A stretch of DNA of 64,000 bases from Serratia nematodiphila DZ0503SBS1. Its GTDB lineage: Bacteria > Pseudomonadota > Gammaproteobacteria > Enterobacterales > Enterobacteriaceae. This document shows positions 8,252 to 16,314 of the stretch, in pieces. Each line of letters starts with the position of its first letter. Position 1 is the stretch's first letter. Location: positions 2,914,001-2,978,000 of the forward strand of contig NZ_JPUX01000001.1 of the NCBI RefSeq assembly GCF_000738675.1, in the 5' to 3' direction. The position numbers and the translations under genes were made by a program. Below the pieces are notes generated by a model. That model made no database searches and was not told where the DNA came from. It saw nothing but the letters and a program-made list of their open reading frames with translations.

Positions 8252-9259
8252 TCAGAACGTCAGCATGATCTTGCCGATGTGCTCGCTGGACTCCATCAGC
8301 GTATGCGCGGCGGCGGCTTGCTCAAGCGGGAAGGTTTTAAAAATTTGCGGTTTCAGCACGCCGCGCTCCAGCAGCGGCCAAACCTTTTCGCGCAGATCGG
8401 CGGCAATCTGCGCTTTGTCCGCCACGCTGCGCGAGCGTAGCGTCGACCCGGTATGGGTCAGGCGTTTCAACAGCAGCGGCATCAGATTGAGCTCTTTCAC
8501 CACGCCGTTTTGCGTGCCGATTTGTACGATGCGGCCTTCCATCGCTGCGGCCTGATAGTTTTTGGCGACATAATCGCCGGCGATCAGGTCGACGATGACG
8601 TCGGCGCCTTTACCGTTGGTGGCGTCTTTGGTGCGTGCGACAAAGTCTTCGCTGCGGTAATTAATCGCCACGTCGGCGCCCAGCGCCAGGCTGGCCTGAC
8701 GTTTCTCTTCGGAGCCGACGGTGGTGATCACCTGGGCGCAGAAGGCCTTCGCCAGCATGGTGGCGACCGTGCCGATACCGGAGGTGCCGCCATGGATCAA
8801 CACGGTTTCGCCGGCTTTGAGATGACCGCGCTGGAACACGTTGACCCAGACGGTAAAGAAGGTTTCCGGCAGCGCGGCGGCCTCGGTCAGGCTCAGCCCC
8901 GCCGGCACCGGCAACGCATTGCTTTCATGCACGGTGCAGTATTCCGCATAGCCACCGCCGGCGATAAGGGCGCAAACCCGATCGCCGAGCGCGAAGTGGG
9001 TCACGCCTTCACCGATGGCCACCACTTCGCCGGCAATTTCCAGGCCGGGGATATCCGAGGCGCCGGGCGGTGGCGCATAGTTCCCCTGGCGCTGCAGTAC
9101 GTCGGGGCGGTTAACGCCGGCGGCGGCGATTTTCACCAGAAGTTGGCCCGCTTGCGGAGCGGGCACCGGGCGTTCGGTAACGACCAGAACGTCGGGAGCG
9201 CCCGGTTGGCTGATTTCAATCGCTTTCATCGTGCCGGGCAGCGCTGCATTTGTTGACAT
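8252..9259 (-). CDS. NAD(P)H-quinone oxidoreductase, zinc-free MDR family (PIG3 type)
   Basis: 335 residues starting MSTNAALPGTMKAIEISQPG. The N-terminal GroES-like domain holds LLVKIAAAGVNRPDVLQRQG; the Rossmann domain holds VLIHGGTSGIGTVATMLAKA. The family uses NADPH to reduce quinones and other electrophiles, without zinc. The motif APPPGASDIPGLEIAGEVV is that of the PIG3/TP53I3 group. The ATG at 9259 has GAGGAG seven bases upstream; an upstream in-frame start at 9310 has no such support. Single gene. Confidence 0.9.
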   Translation of the reverse strand: MSTNAALPGTMKAIEISQPGAPDVLVVTERPVPAPQAGQLLVKIAAAGVNRPDVLQRQGNYAPPPGASDIPGLEIAGEVVAIGEGVTHFALGDRVCALIAGGGYAEYCTVHESNALPVPAGLSLTEAAALPETFFTVWVNVFQRGHLKAGETVLIHGGTSGIGTVATMLAKAFCAQVITTVGSEEKRQASLALGADVAINYRSEDFVARTKDATNGKGADVIVDLIAGDYVAKNYQAAAMEGRIVQIGTQNGVVKELNLMPLLLKRLTHTGSTLRSRSVADKAQIAADLREKVWPLLERGVLKPQIFKTFPLEQAAAAHTLMESSEHIGKIMLTF

Positions 9260-9412
9260 GGTTACTCTCCTCATCGTGGCGGACGTGGTTATCAGGCGAA
9301 ACGTCCGCAATAAAGTCTGCTGTTAGCTTAGCGAAATCGAATGAGGCGCGCGTGGTTGAATAGAGCGGTTTTGCGAGGAAGAGGCGAAGCCGCCGCGATG
9401 GGCGGCAGGGCA

Positions 9413-9622
9413 TTAATCGTTAGGCGGGATGCGGAACCCTTTTAACGAGACGATGAAGTGTTCTTTTCCTTTGGAGATTTTGGCGCCTTTATCGCACCAC
9501 AGGCTGGCAAGCTGGAAGAAGTCGTCGCTGCCGATATCGTAAGCCAGTTCGATTTTCTTGGCGGTGCCGGCGCGGATGAGTTTTTCTGCTTCCTGATGGT
9601 TTGCAGCTTTAATTATGGTCAT
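9413..9622 (-). CDS. Small soluble protein, unknown function
   Basis: 69 residues starting MTIIKAANHQEAEKLIRAGT, mixed charge, no membrane segment or signal peptide. AAGGA lies eight bases before the ATG. It stands alone between the oxidoreductase gene and a small membrane peptide gene. No named family was recognised. Confidence 0.65.
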   Translation of the reverse strand: MTIIKAANHQEAEKLIRAGTAKKIELAYDIGSDDFFQLASLWCDKGAKISKGKEHFIVSLKGFRIPPND

Positions 9623-9768
9623 GGGCGAAATCCTTGGTGTTAAGCCAGAGCGGATAAACGCGAATCATCATATGGCCATAATGTGACAATTTTGTGATGA
9701 AAGCATGACAGCCCGCGAAGGCGCGGCGCGCGATGTGCCAGGCCTTCGCGGTGAAAGCGCGCTGTCGG

Positions 9769-9885
9769 TTACCGATCGTGCGGGCGGACGAGTGTGCTTT
9801 TTTTCTGAGATTTTAAATGCTTGTAGAGGGCGAAGCCCGTAATGCCGGCCAAGACGGCCAGGAGGGCAAGGGATCCTGTGGCCAT
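9769..9885 (-). CDS. 38-residue single-helix membrane peptide
   Basis: Starts MATGSLALLAVLAGITGFAL, then YKHLKSQKKSTLVRPHDR: one membrane helix and a basic cytoplasmic tail. The ribosome binding site is strong (GGAGGTAACGTTC before ATG). The longer open frame above it has no usable start context. Similar in design to the peptide at 4793-4882. Function unknown. Confidence 0.6.
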   Translation of the reverse strand: MATGSLALLAVLAGITGFALYKHLKSQKKSTLVRPHDR

Positions 9886-9991
9886 GAACGTTACCTCCGA
9901 ATAAGAATGGCAAGGAGGCGTATTTGTGACATTCATCACTTTGTGGGGCAATGAGAGCAATCTGTAATCGGAAGACGCTTTGAGGGATAGG

Positions 9992-10021
9992 CAAAAAAAA
10001 AAGCGCCTATAGGGAGGCGCA
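9992..10021 (-). terminator. Strong rho-independent terminator
   Basis: On the minus strand gcgcctccctataggcgc is followed by ten T. It lies about 110 bases below the stop of the 10134-10511 gene and so ends either that mRNA or a 3' UTR-derived small RNA. Confidence 0.8.
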
Positions 10022-10133
10022 TAAAGATTTGCAACACAGCTTGTTGTGTTCAACACCAGGAGGAGTGGTGAACTGAGGCATATTCTATGCAGCGGCAAAG
10101 GAGGCTGATATAGGTATTACTCCGAAAGCGCCA

Positions 10134-10511
10134 CTACCACTCATACCCCAACTGAATGTTGTAATCGGGATCCTTATTGGTGGAATAGGGATCAGACTGG
10201 CGGCGGCGATCGGTTTTCTTCACCGGGCCTTCATACGCGGGATAAGGTTTGGCGCGCGGTTTGCTGCAGCCAGGATGATCGCACTCAATATCGACGCGAA
10301 AACCGCTTTTATCTCTCGCCTCTGTCCAGGCAATCGGCGGTTTTCCCGTTTTGGGTGCCGGCCCTGAGGGGGCAGGCGGCTTGGGCGCGGGAACCATGCT
10401 GGGGTCGGGGGCTTGATAATTGAGCTCCAGTGCACTCTGCGGAGCGCTGTAAGCGGCAAAGGCCAGCAGGGCGGCGGCACTGACAGCCGGTAATGTAAGC
10501 CATCTCGGCAT
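10134..10511 (-). CDS. Secreted proline-rich hypothetical protein
   Basis: 125 residues. The first 22 (MPRWLTLPAVSAAALLAFAA, then YS) form a signal peptide ending near YSAPQS. A proline-rich stretch follows (about 35-60), then a small region with two cysteines in ECDHPGCSKP that could form a disulfide in the periplasm. An AGGGAG ribosome binding site precedes the ATG. Not recognised as a named family. Confidence 0.7.
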   Translation of the reverse strand: MPRWLTLPAVSAAALLAFAAYSAPQSALELNYQAPDPSMVPAPKPPAPSGPAPKTGKPPIAWTEARDKSGFRVDIECDHPGCSKPRAKPYPAYEGPVKKTDRRRQSDPYSTNKDPDYNIQLGYEW

Positions 10512-10888
10512 GGTGAATCTCCCTGAATGATTTCGTCAGGCAACTATAAAACAGCAGAACGAGAATTACTATCATTTGCCTTGGGCGTTACGGGCGAGCC
10601 AGGCGGCGGCACTATCGGCAGACAGGGTCAAATCCTGTGCGTTTAGCCGAGATTAGCGTCCCATCGCGGCGAAAAAGGTTGCTATTGCCGCTCGCTCATG
10701 AGTTAATGATGTCGGCCTGTGGTACAGACCTATTTATGCACGACATTTTGAGTAAAGTAGTTCAAATTTAAAGCGTTATCCCGGATAGCCCTTCTCTGAC
10801 GAATTTCCTTTCCAGTGCCTCCATAAGTAACTGATGACCGGCTACCTCGCCCATGGCGGCTTACATTTATTATTGAAGGAAATTAGAC
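10512..10888. other. Divergent intergenic region with cold-shock gene leader
   Basis: About 375 bases. The right-hand 200 bases are AT-rich and probably contain the promoter and 5' leader of the cold-shock gene. A 12-codon frame at 10736-10771 (MHDILSKVVQI, stop) has an N-terminus a little like YobF, the small protein encoded upstream of cspC in E. coli, but has no clear ribosome binding site. Confidence 0.35.
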
Positions 10889-11101
10889 ATGTCTAACATG
10901 ATCAAAGGTCAAGTGAAGTGGTTCAACGAAGCTAAAGGTTTTGGTTTCATCACCCCAGCAGACGGCAGCAAAGACGTATTCGTACACTTCTCTGCTATCC
11001 AGGATCAAGGCTTCAAGACCCTGGCTGAAGGCCAGAACGTACAGTTCTCTATCGAGAATGGTGCGAAAGGTCCATCTGCGGCTAACGTTACCGCTATCTA
11101 A
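10889..11101 (+). CDS. CspA-family cold-shock protein (CspC/CspE type)
   Basis: 70 residues, the family's usual length. Both RNA-binding motifs are present (KGFGFI and VFVHFSAI). The body mixes features of E. coli CspC ([29 protein letters not shown]) and CspE ([11 protein letters not shown]). These proteins bind single-stranded RNA and DNA, melt secondary structure and act as antiterminators. GAAGGAAA precedes the ATG. A terminator follows 25 bases after the stop, so this is a single-gene transcript. Confidence 0.92.
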   Translation: MSNMIKGQVKWFNEAKGFGFITPADGSKDVFVHFSAIQDQGFKTLAEGQNVQFSIENGAKGPSAANVTAI

Positions 11102-11126
11102 TTGGCGTTTCCCGCTGATTGAAAAG

Positions 11127-11149
11127 AACCCGCTGCGGCGGGTTTTTTT
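11127..11149 (+). terminator. Rho-independent terminator of the cold-shock gene
   Basis: aacccgc-tgcg-gcgggtt followed by seven T. A textbook hairpin 25 bases after the stop codon. Confidence 0.9.
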
Positions 11150-11172
11150 ATGCCTGCAATTTGGCAGCGCGC

Positions 11173-11198
11173 AAAAAAAAGCCCGCAAGTCTGCGGGC
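11173..11198 (-). terminator. Minus-strand terminator facing an unannotated transcript
   Basis: The hairpin gcccgca-agtc-tgcgggc is preceded on the plus strand by eight A, so on the minus strand it ends in eight T. No recognised gene on the minus strand lies just upstream except the candidate ORF at 11211-11369. Confidence 0.7.
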
Positions 11199-11210
11199 AA
11201 AAGTTCCTTG

Positions 11211-11369
11211 TTACTTCTTCATTTGCGAGCGCTTCTCTGGGGGGGAAACGCCTGAAGACAGGCTACGCGAGGCCGGCTTAAGATTCTGCGGCCAAACCGT
11301 TAAGAAAGTGAAAATCCAGGCGGCTGCTACGCTGATAGCAGAGGCCGGCAGGGCTGGAGCGGTGTCCAT
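11211..11369 (-). CDS. Candidate 52-residue membrane peptide or small RNA locus
   Basis: An ORF starting MDTAPALPASAISVAAAWIF and continuing TFLTVWPQ holds one hydrophobic segment (about 8-28) and a basic tail ending EKRSQMKK. A strong minus-strand terminator starts 12 bases after its stop codon. GGAGG lies before the ATG but with only two bases of spacing, which is poor. The terminator shows that something is transcribed here; whether the product is the peptide or an RNA is open. Confidence 0.35.
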   Translation of the reverse strand: MDTAPALPASAISVAAAWIFTFLTVWPQNLKPASRSLSSGVSPPEKRSQMKK

Positions 11370-11421
11370 CGCCTCCGGTTTTGTAATACACTGACGGCAA
11401 TCGCAAATAAGGGAGAAGGGT

Positions 11422-11622
11422 ATGCAAGTTAACGATCGAGTGACGGTAAAAACAGACGGCGGCCCGCGGCGTGAAGGCGTCATTCTGGCCGTAGAGGTGT
11501 TCAACGAAGGCACCATGTACCTGGTTTCTCTTGACGACTACCCGGCGGGCGTATGGTTTTTTAATGAGATCGACAGCCGTGACGGCACGTTTGTGGAGCC
11601 CTGTCGCGAGCATGGGCAGTAA
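11422..11622 (+). CDS. dsrB: DsrB protein
   Basis: 66 residues, closely matching E. coli DsrB (62 residues): [20 protein letters not shown], then a stretch with [21 protein letters not shown] small beta-rich soluble protein named for its position near rcsA; its function is not established. It is convergent with rcsA, as in E. coli. GGGAGAAGG precedes the ATG. Confidence 0.92.
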   Translation: MQVNDRVTVKTDGGPRREGVILAVEVFNEGTMYLVSLDDYPAGVWFFNEIDSRDGTFVEPCREHGQ

Positions 11623-11704
11623 CTTGGGCTAATCTCATTAATTTGCTAATGAAATTGTCCATTTTGAGATTATTTCATTGCGGTAAGATTTTTTTTATCG
11701 ACGG

Positions 11705-11756
11705 CAAAAAAATACCCGTTGCGCTAGCGGGGGATAACGCAACAGGTATTTTTTTG
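11705..11756. terminator. Bidirectional terminator between dsrB and rcsA
   Basis: aataccCgttgcg / cgcaacAggtatt forms a 12-pair stem with one mismatch, seven T following on the plus strand and seven A preceding it, so it can end transcripts from both sides. The E. coli DsrA small RNA sequence was not recognised in this interval. Confidence 0.8.
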
Positions 11757-11839
11757 TGGTTCCAGCGGCTGCTATCCAGATGACATTATCACCGGGTATT
11801 TAACGGCTGGTAAAACAGAGCGGGGGCGTTCTCTGTGGT

Positions 11840-12469
11840 TCAGCGGCTATTGACGAATATTCCACTGGTCAATGTATCGGTCAAACGAACAACGTGATAA
11901 ATGATCTGCTTGTTGTGCGTTTTTATTTTCCGCTTGATGTTTCCCTTGTGGGAAGAGACCGTTTTGGCCTTTATTTGCATCTGGTCTGATATCTGGATGG
12001 TGCCTTGACCGGACATCCACATGCGTAACATGTTTGATTCAGTCTGGCTCAGCGTTACCGGCGTTTGATCCAGAGAGGATTTCTCCGTACGGAGGGACGT
12101 TCTCTCGAGATAGTGGCTAAGTAGCTGATTCATAGTCTCTGGCTTGATGGATTTTGACGATATGATGACGTTCTTGCGAACATATAAATAATCGTCGAAA
12201 TGTACGTTGGTAATGGCCATGAAGATGAAGAATAACGTATCCGGGTGCAGTGAAATCACCCGTTTTATTCGCTCGGTGGCGTTTGCTTCGTGGATGAAGC
12301 AGTCCTCGTTAATAAACACCAGGCTCGGATTCAACTTGCTGCATTTTTCATGCAGGCTGTCAATGTCCTCGATGGCATTAATATGGCGCTTCTTCACGCC
12401 ATGCGAAGTCAGATAGTCGGTTAACCCCAATCTGGTATAGCTGCATGAATCCATGATAATCGTTGGCAT
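11840..12469 (-). CDS. rcsA: RcsA, co-regulator of capsule synthesis
   Basis: 209 residues (207 in E. coli), starting [20 protein letters not shown]. The C-terminal LuxR-type helix-turn-helix is nearly identical to E. coli RcsA ([20 protein letters not shown] and on through [15 protein letters not shown]). RcsA pairs with phosphorylated RcsB to activate exopolysaccharide genes and repress motility, and is a Lon substrate. The N-terminal half has the diverged receiver-like fold without a phosphorylation site. The leader has a candidate uORF and a terminator-like hairpin. Confidence 0.96.
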   Translation of the reverse strand: MPTIIMDSCSYTRLGLTDYLTSHGVKKRHINAIEDIDSLHEKCSKLNPSLVFINEDCFIHEANATERIKRVISLHPDTLFFIFMAITNVHFDDYLYVRKNVIISSKSIKPETMNQLLSHYLERTSLRTEKSSLDQTPVTLSQTESNMLRMWMSGQGTIQISDQMQIKAKTVSSHKGNIKRKIKTHNKQIIYHVVRLTDTLTSGIFVNSR

Positions 12470-12509
12470 ATCGCACCCCCACTTAAATCCGTTTTACTGC
12501 GGTAATATG

Positions 12510-12535
12510 AAAAAAAGCCTAAAAAGCCGAAAGGC
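12510..12535 (-). promoter_or_regulatory. Terminator-like element in the rcsA leader
   Basis: On the minus strand GCC-tttc-GGC is followed by TTTTT, then AGGC and TTTTTTT. GCCT at the start can also pair with AGGC. The element lies about 40 bases ahead of the rcsA ATG, where a terminator should abolish expression, so it may be an attenuator. The stems are short. Confidence 0.4.
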
Positions 12536-12643
12536 AAAATGGAGCAATAATTCAGTGTAGCGAGTGTTCTATCAATAAACACGGCGTCACTCAATGATAT
12601 TTTCATACTAAACTTATTAATTGCATGAATCTATAAGTTTGGC

Positions 12644-12748
12644 TTAAGTCAGAGCGATCTGCTGCTCGTCCAGCTTCGGCATGTTGAGCCTGATCTGCGC
12701 TTGGCGCCCGTGCCTGTCTGCATTGCTTGCCGCGAATCTGTTCATCAT
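12644..12748 (-). CDS. Candidate 34-codon upstream ORF in the rcsA leader
   Basis: ATG ATG at 12748 opens a frame starting MMNRFAASNADRHGRQAQIR and ending in PKLDEQQIALT. Its composition is GC-rich and protein-like within an otherwise AT-rich stretch. There is no strong ribosome binding site (ttcgtgac). It ends 174 bases before rcsA, on the same strand. It could be a leader peptide, a small gene, or the remnant of a lost gene. Confidence 0.35.
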   Translation of the reverse strand: MMNRFAASNADRHGRQAQIRLNMPKLDEQQIALT

Positions 12749-13203
12749 GTCACGAAACAAAATTTTAGTTTGCTAGGAAAAGTCTTAAAAAAAATTCATG
12801 TGTCGTTTTTTTGAAGTCTTTCAGCGCATTTTTTGAGTGATTAAAAAATGCCCTTCCTGAGGTTATTTTATTTTTTTGTTTAAAAATCATTAAGTTGTGT
12901 TGGTTTCCTGCTTTCCATGCTAATGATTAGCACTTCTTTTTTTATCATAACGGCAAACGAAAGTTAACATTATGGCCGGAATGTGTAGCTTATTTGTTGC
13001 TATAAATCACCGTTTTACAATGAGTTATCTGGATATTTATTTTACATGAAATAATTTTCGTGAATGTTTAACGGTGATTGAGTGATTTCTCTAAACTATC
13101 ATCCTGCTGCCCGATCCGCAGGGGAGGAATGGCAGGTCGGAGTTGTCTCTGGCCCGCGTTGGTTTTAACTTGCCTCTCCACCTTTCAAAAACAGGATGTC
13201 GCG
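12749..13203. other. AT-rich divergent intergenic region
   Basis: About 455 bases, very AT-rich from 12770 to 13080, between the rcsA leader and the acetyltransferase gene. Such DNA is typical of H-NS-silenced promoters, which would fit the known H-NS control of rcsA in E. coli. No gene or RNA was recognised. Confidence 0.4.
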
Positions 13204-13908
13204 GTGAGACGGAATCAGTATGGGCAGCCGATAGGCGAAGCCCTCCCTCATTGGCAGCCGGCAGGCATGCCCGGGCACTCGCCACTGCAAGGGCGGTTTT
13301 GCCGCCTCGAACCGCTTAACCTCGAGCGCTGGGGGGAGGCGCTTTATCAGGCTTATCAATCCGCCGAGGACGATCGCGACTGGACTTATCTGTTCTGGGA
13401 ACGGCCGCAGTCGCGCGCAGATTTCCAGCGTTATCTTCAGGCTCAGGCGTCCAGCGCTGACAGAAACACGATGGTAGTGATCGATCAGTCAAACGGGCGT
13501 GCGGTGGGAAGCTGCGCTTTTTTGCGCATCGATCCTGCCAACGGCGTGGCCGAACTGGGCACCATCAACTGGTCGCCGCTGATGAAGCGCAGCGCGCTGG
13601 GCAGCGAGGCGATTTTCCTGATGCTGCGGCATCTGTTCGACGATCTTGGCTACCGGCGATGCGAATGGAAATGCGATAGCCTCAATCTTCCTTCACGCCA
13701 GGCCGCCGAGCGCTTGGGTTTTCGCTATGAAGGCACCTTCCGCCAGGCCGTCGTCGTCAAAGGACGCACGCGCGACACCGACTGGCTGTCGATCGTCGAC
13801 GGGGAATGGCCGGCGCGGCGCGCGGCGTTTGCCGCCTGGCTGTCGCCGGATAATATCGGCGATGACGGGCGGCAAGAACGGCGTTTGCAGGCCTTCCAAC
13901 TCGGGTAA
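13204..13908 (+). CDS. GNAT-family acetyltransferase (RimJ/RimL type)
   Basis: 234 residues. The GTG at 13204 (MRRNQYGQPIGEALPHWQPA) is chosen because it has an AGGA site eight bases upstream and starts where family members do; the open frame further upstream is not protein-like. Landmarks are the acceptor region RLEPLNLERWGEALYQAY, SCAFLRIDPANGVAELGTI and the acetyl-CoA loop LNLPSRQAAERLGFRYEGTF. The RimJ/RimL subgroup acetylates protein N-termini or small amines. Substrate unknown. Single gene, convergent with the decarboxylase. Confidence 0.85.
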   Translation: MRRNQYGQPIGEALPHWQPAGMPGHSPLQGRFCRLEPLNLERWGEALYQAYQSAEDDRDWTYLFWERPQSRADFQRYLQAQASSADRNTMVVIDQSNGRAVGSCAFLRIDPANGVAELGTINWSPLMKRSALGSEAIFLMLRHLFDDLGYRRCEWKCDSLNLPSRQAAERLGFRYEGTFRQAVVVKGRTRDTDWLSIVDGEWPARRAAFAAWLSPDNIGDDGRQERRLQAFQLG

Positions 13909-13921
13909 TACGCCGCGCGCG

Positions 13922-15337
13922 TTAGGCCGTTTCCGCCAGGCAATGGCGCAGCGAGTCCAACGCCAGCCGGATGTCCTGTTCCTCCGTCATCCAGTTGACC
14001 AGTGCGGCTCGGATCCCCGGCTGACCGTTATAACGCGTAGGGGTGCAGCACACCACGCCGTGTCGGCTCAGGCGCTCGAGAAAGCGATCGCGCGCCGCCT
14101 CGCTGTCGCCCTGTGGATGGCTGAGTGCGAAGCAGACCACGTTCAAATTCACCGGCGCCAGCAGCTGGAAACCGTCATCGGCTGCCAGCGCCGCCCCCAG
14201 CGCCTGCGCCAATCGGACGTTGCGCTCGACGATATCCCGTATGCCGCTGCGGCCATAGGCTTTCAGCGTCAGCCAGAGCGGCAGGGCGCGGAAGCGGCGC
14301 GAATTCTCCGGCGTCAGATGCAGATAGTTGTCTGGCCGCAATGTCGGTGCTTCCAGGTAGGCCGAATGGTTCTGAAATACCTGCATTTGCAGATCCAAAT
14401 GGCGGGTAAATTGGATCGCGCTGTCATAAGGCACGTTCAGCCATTTGTGTGCGTCGACAGTGATGGAATCGGCATGCTGCCAGCCCTCAAGCCTTGGAGC
14501 GTATAGCGGCGAGCAGGCCGCCACGCCGCCAAATGCCGCATCGACATGCAGCCAAAATGGATAACGTTCCCGCAGCGTCAGCAGACGCGGCAGGTCGTCG
14601 AACGCGACGGTGTTGACCGTACCGGCGCTGGCCAGCACCAACGTTGGCTGGCCGGCGCCGGCGGCGAGCTGCCGTTCCAGTGCTTCCATATCCATGGCTT
14701 CTGAGTCCGGCAGGCTGGCGATGGTCGTCAGCGCCTCGCGGCCGATACCGAGCATGCTGAGCGCCTTCACGCTGCTGGAATGTGGATTGGCCGACAATAC
14801 CCGGATGGAACCCAGCGCCGCCAGGCCTTGTTGGGCGATATCTACGCCGTGCTGTTGTCCCAGCCACTGCCGGCCAATGGCCAGCCCGGTGAAATTGGCC
14901 ATGGTCGCGCCGCTGACCAGGCTGCCGCTGAACGTTTCCGGCAGGCCCAACAGGGATTTCAACTGTGTCACGGCCGCCAGCTCGATCGTGGCTGCGATGG
15001 TATCATGGCTGAGTAGGCTATTTTGGTCTGTCACGCTAACCAGCCAGTCCGCTGCGACCGCCGCCGGGGTGCCGCCGCCGGTGACGAAGCCGAAATAACG
15101 CGGGCCGGCGCTGGCGGAAATGCCGGCCTGATAACGTTGCCAAAAGCGCTCCAGCGCCGCCAGGGCGCCTTCGCCGTTTTCATCTAGTCGATCGTCGCCC
15201 GGTTGCAGCTGCTGATGCTCGAGCGGCGGGCAGACCGAGCGTTGCTGCAGCCCGGTCAGAAAATCTTCCGCCAACTGGCGAGTGTGGTCGAGGATCTGCG
15301 GAAACTGTGCGAGGTCTTGTTGTAAACGTGGGTGCAT
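13922..15337 (-). CDS. PLP-dependent group II amino acid decarboxylase
   Basis: 471 residues, start MHPRLQQDLAQFPQILDHTR with GGAG upstream. The motif SITVDAHKWLNVPYDSA carries the PLP lysine, and LHVDAAFGGVAACSPLY the aspartate that pairs with the pyridine nitrogen. TGGGTPAAVAADW and SGATMANFTGLAIGR bind the cofactor phosphate. The fold is that of aromatic amino acid, diaminobutyrate and glutamate decarboxylases. The substrate cannot be fixed from sequence alone. It is divergent from a LysR regulator about 100 bases away, its likely controller. Confidence 0.85.
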   Translation of the reverse strand: MHPRLQQDLAQFPQILDHTRQLAEDFLTGLQQRSVCPPLEHQQLQPGDDRLDENGEGALAALERFWQRYQAGISASAGPRYFGFVTGGGTPAAVAADWLVSVTDQNSLLSHDTIAATIELAAVTQLKSLLGLPETFSGSLVSGATMANFTGLAIGRQWLGQQHGVDIAQQGLAALGSIRVLSANPHSSSVKALSMLGIGREALTTIASLPDSEAMDMEALERQLAAGAGQPTLVLASAGTVNTVAFDDLPRLLTLRERYPFWLHVDAAFGGVAACSPLYAPRLEGWQHADSITVDAHKWLNVPYDSAIQFTRHLDLQMQVFQNHSAYLEAPTLRPDNYLHLTPENSRRFRALPLWLTLKAYGRSGIRDIVERNVRLAQALGAALAADDGFQLLAPVNLNVVCFALSHPQGDSEAARDRFLERLSRHGVVCCTPTRYNGQPGIRAALVNWMTEEQDIRLALDSLRHCLAETA

Positions 15338-15438
15338 GGCGGCTCCGAAAGCGTCAGGGATGATGGGGTAAACATAGAACATTTGCCTGCCGGTCAAAAT
15401 CGATGAAAAATAACCTTTTTGGATAGCCTGGTTAACCA

Positions 15439-16314
15439 ATGATGAATGAACGCATTCCCCTGCATGTCTTGCCGACCTTTGCGATCGCCGCCAGGTTGGA
15501 AAATTTGCGCGCCACGGCGCAGCAGGTGCATTTGACGCACGGTGCGGTCAGCCAGCAAATTCAGTTGCTGGAGCAGGCGGTCGGCTATCCGCTGTTTGAA
15601 CGGCGCGGGCGCGGCGTGCGCCTGAATGCGGCCGGGAAAGAGATGCTGGCGGCGGTGGAACCGGCGCTGCAGGCGCTGCAGCAGGGTATCGCCCGCGCCC
15701 GGCGTGCGGCGACAAGCCAGACGCTGCGCATCAGCGTGTTGCCGTCTTTTGCCCATTATTGGCTGTTGCCGCGTCTGCCGGCATTCCATGAAGCCTGCGC
15801 CGATATTGCGCTGGATATCGATGCGTCGCTGGCGCTGCAGGATCTGTCGCAGCGTGGGTTTGATGCGGCGATCCGCATCGGCAGCGGTCAGTGGGCGGGG
15901 CTGCAGGCGCAGTGTATTGCGTCGGGCGACGTGCTGCCTGTCGCCTCGCCGGATATGGCGCGAGAATGGGGGGCGGCGTTCGAGAACGGTGGCGAAGTTC
16001 CCTTGCTGGAACACGACGTCAGTCCCTGGCGCGATTGGTTTAATGCACAAGGGCGCTCGCTGTGCGGGCGGCAACAGGCGTTGTTCAACGATGCCGGATT
16101 GTTGATTCGCGCGGCGGAGCAAGGGTTTGGCATCGCGCTGGCGAAAAAGCTGCTGGTGCAGGATGCCCTCGACGCCGGGAGACTGGTGGCGTTGGCCGCG
16201 CCCTGTCGCCTGAGCGATGACGACGTTTATCTGGTGTGGCCGCAGACCGCCGGGCTGACGCCGGCGGTCACCCGCTTGCTGCAGTGGCTGCAGCAACAGT
16301 TGGCGGCGATTTAG
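15439..16314 (+). CDS. LysR-type regulator (GcvA-like)
   Basis: 291 residues. The winged helix-turn-helix (LRATAQQVHLTHGAVSQQIQ) and the effector domain with FERRGRGVRLNAAGKEML follow the GcvA/AmpR branch. It is divergent from the decarboxylase and convergent with the CoA transferase, whose stop overlaps its own by four bases. The decarboxylase gene is the likely target. Confidence 0.9.
   Translation: MMNERIPLHVLPTFAIAARLENLRATAQQVHLTHGAVSQQIQLLEQAVGYPLFERRGRGVRLNAAGKEMLAAVEPALQALQQGIARARRAATSQTLRISVLPSFAHYWLLPRLPAFHEACADIALDIDASLALQDLSQRGFDAAIRIGSGQWAGLQAQCIASGDVLPVASPDMAREWGAAFENGGEVPLLEHDVSPWRDWFNAQGRSLCGRQQALFNDAGLLIRAAEQGFGIALAKKLLVQDALDAGRLVALAAPCRLSDDDVYLVWPQTAGLTPAVTRLLQWLQQQLAAI

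Noticed and set aside
11623..11839. DsrA small RNA between dsrB and rcsA, by analogy with E. coli
   Set aside because: No match to the remembered DsrA sequence or its terminator; only the shared bidirectional terminator is present.
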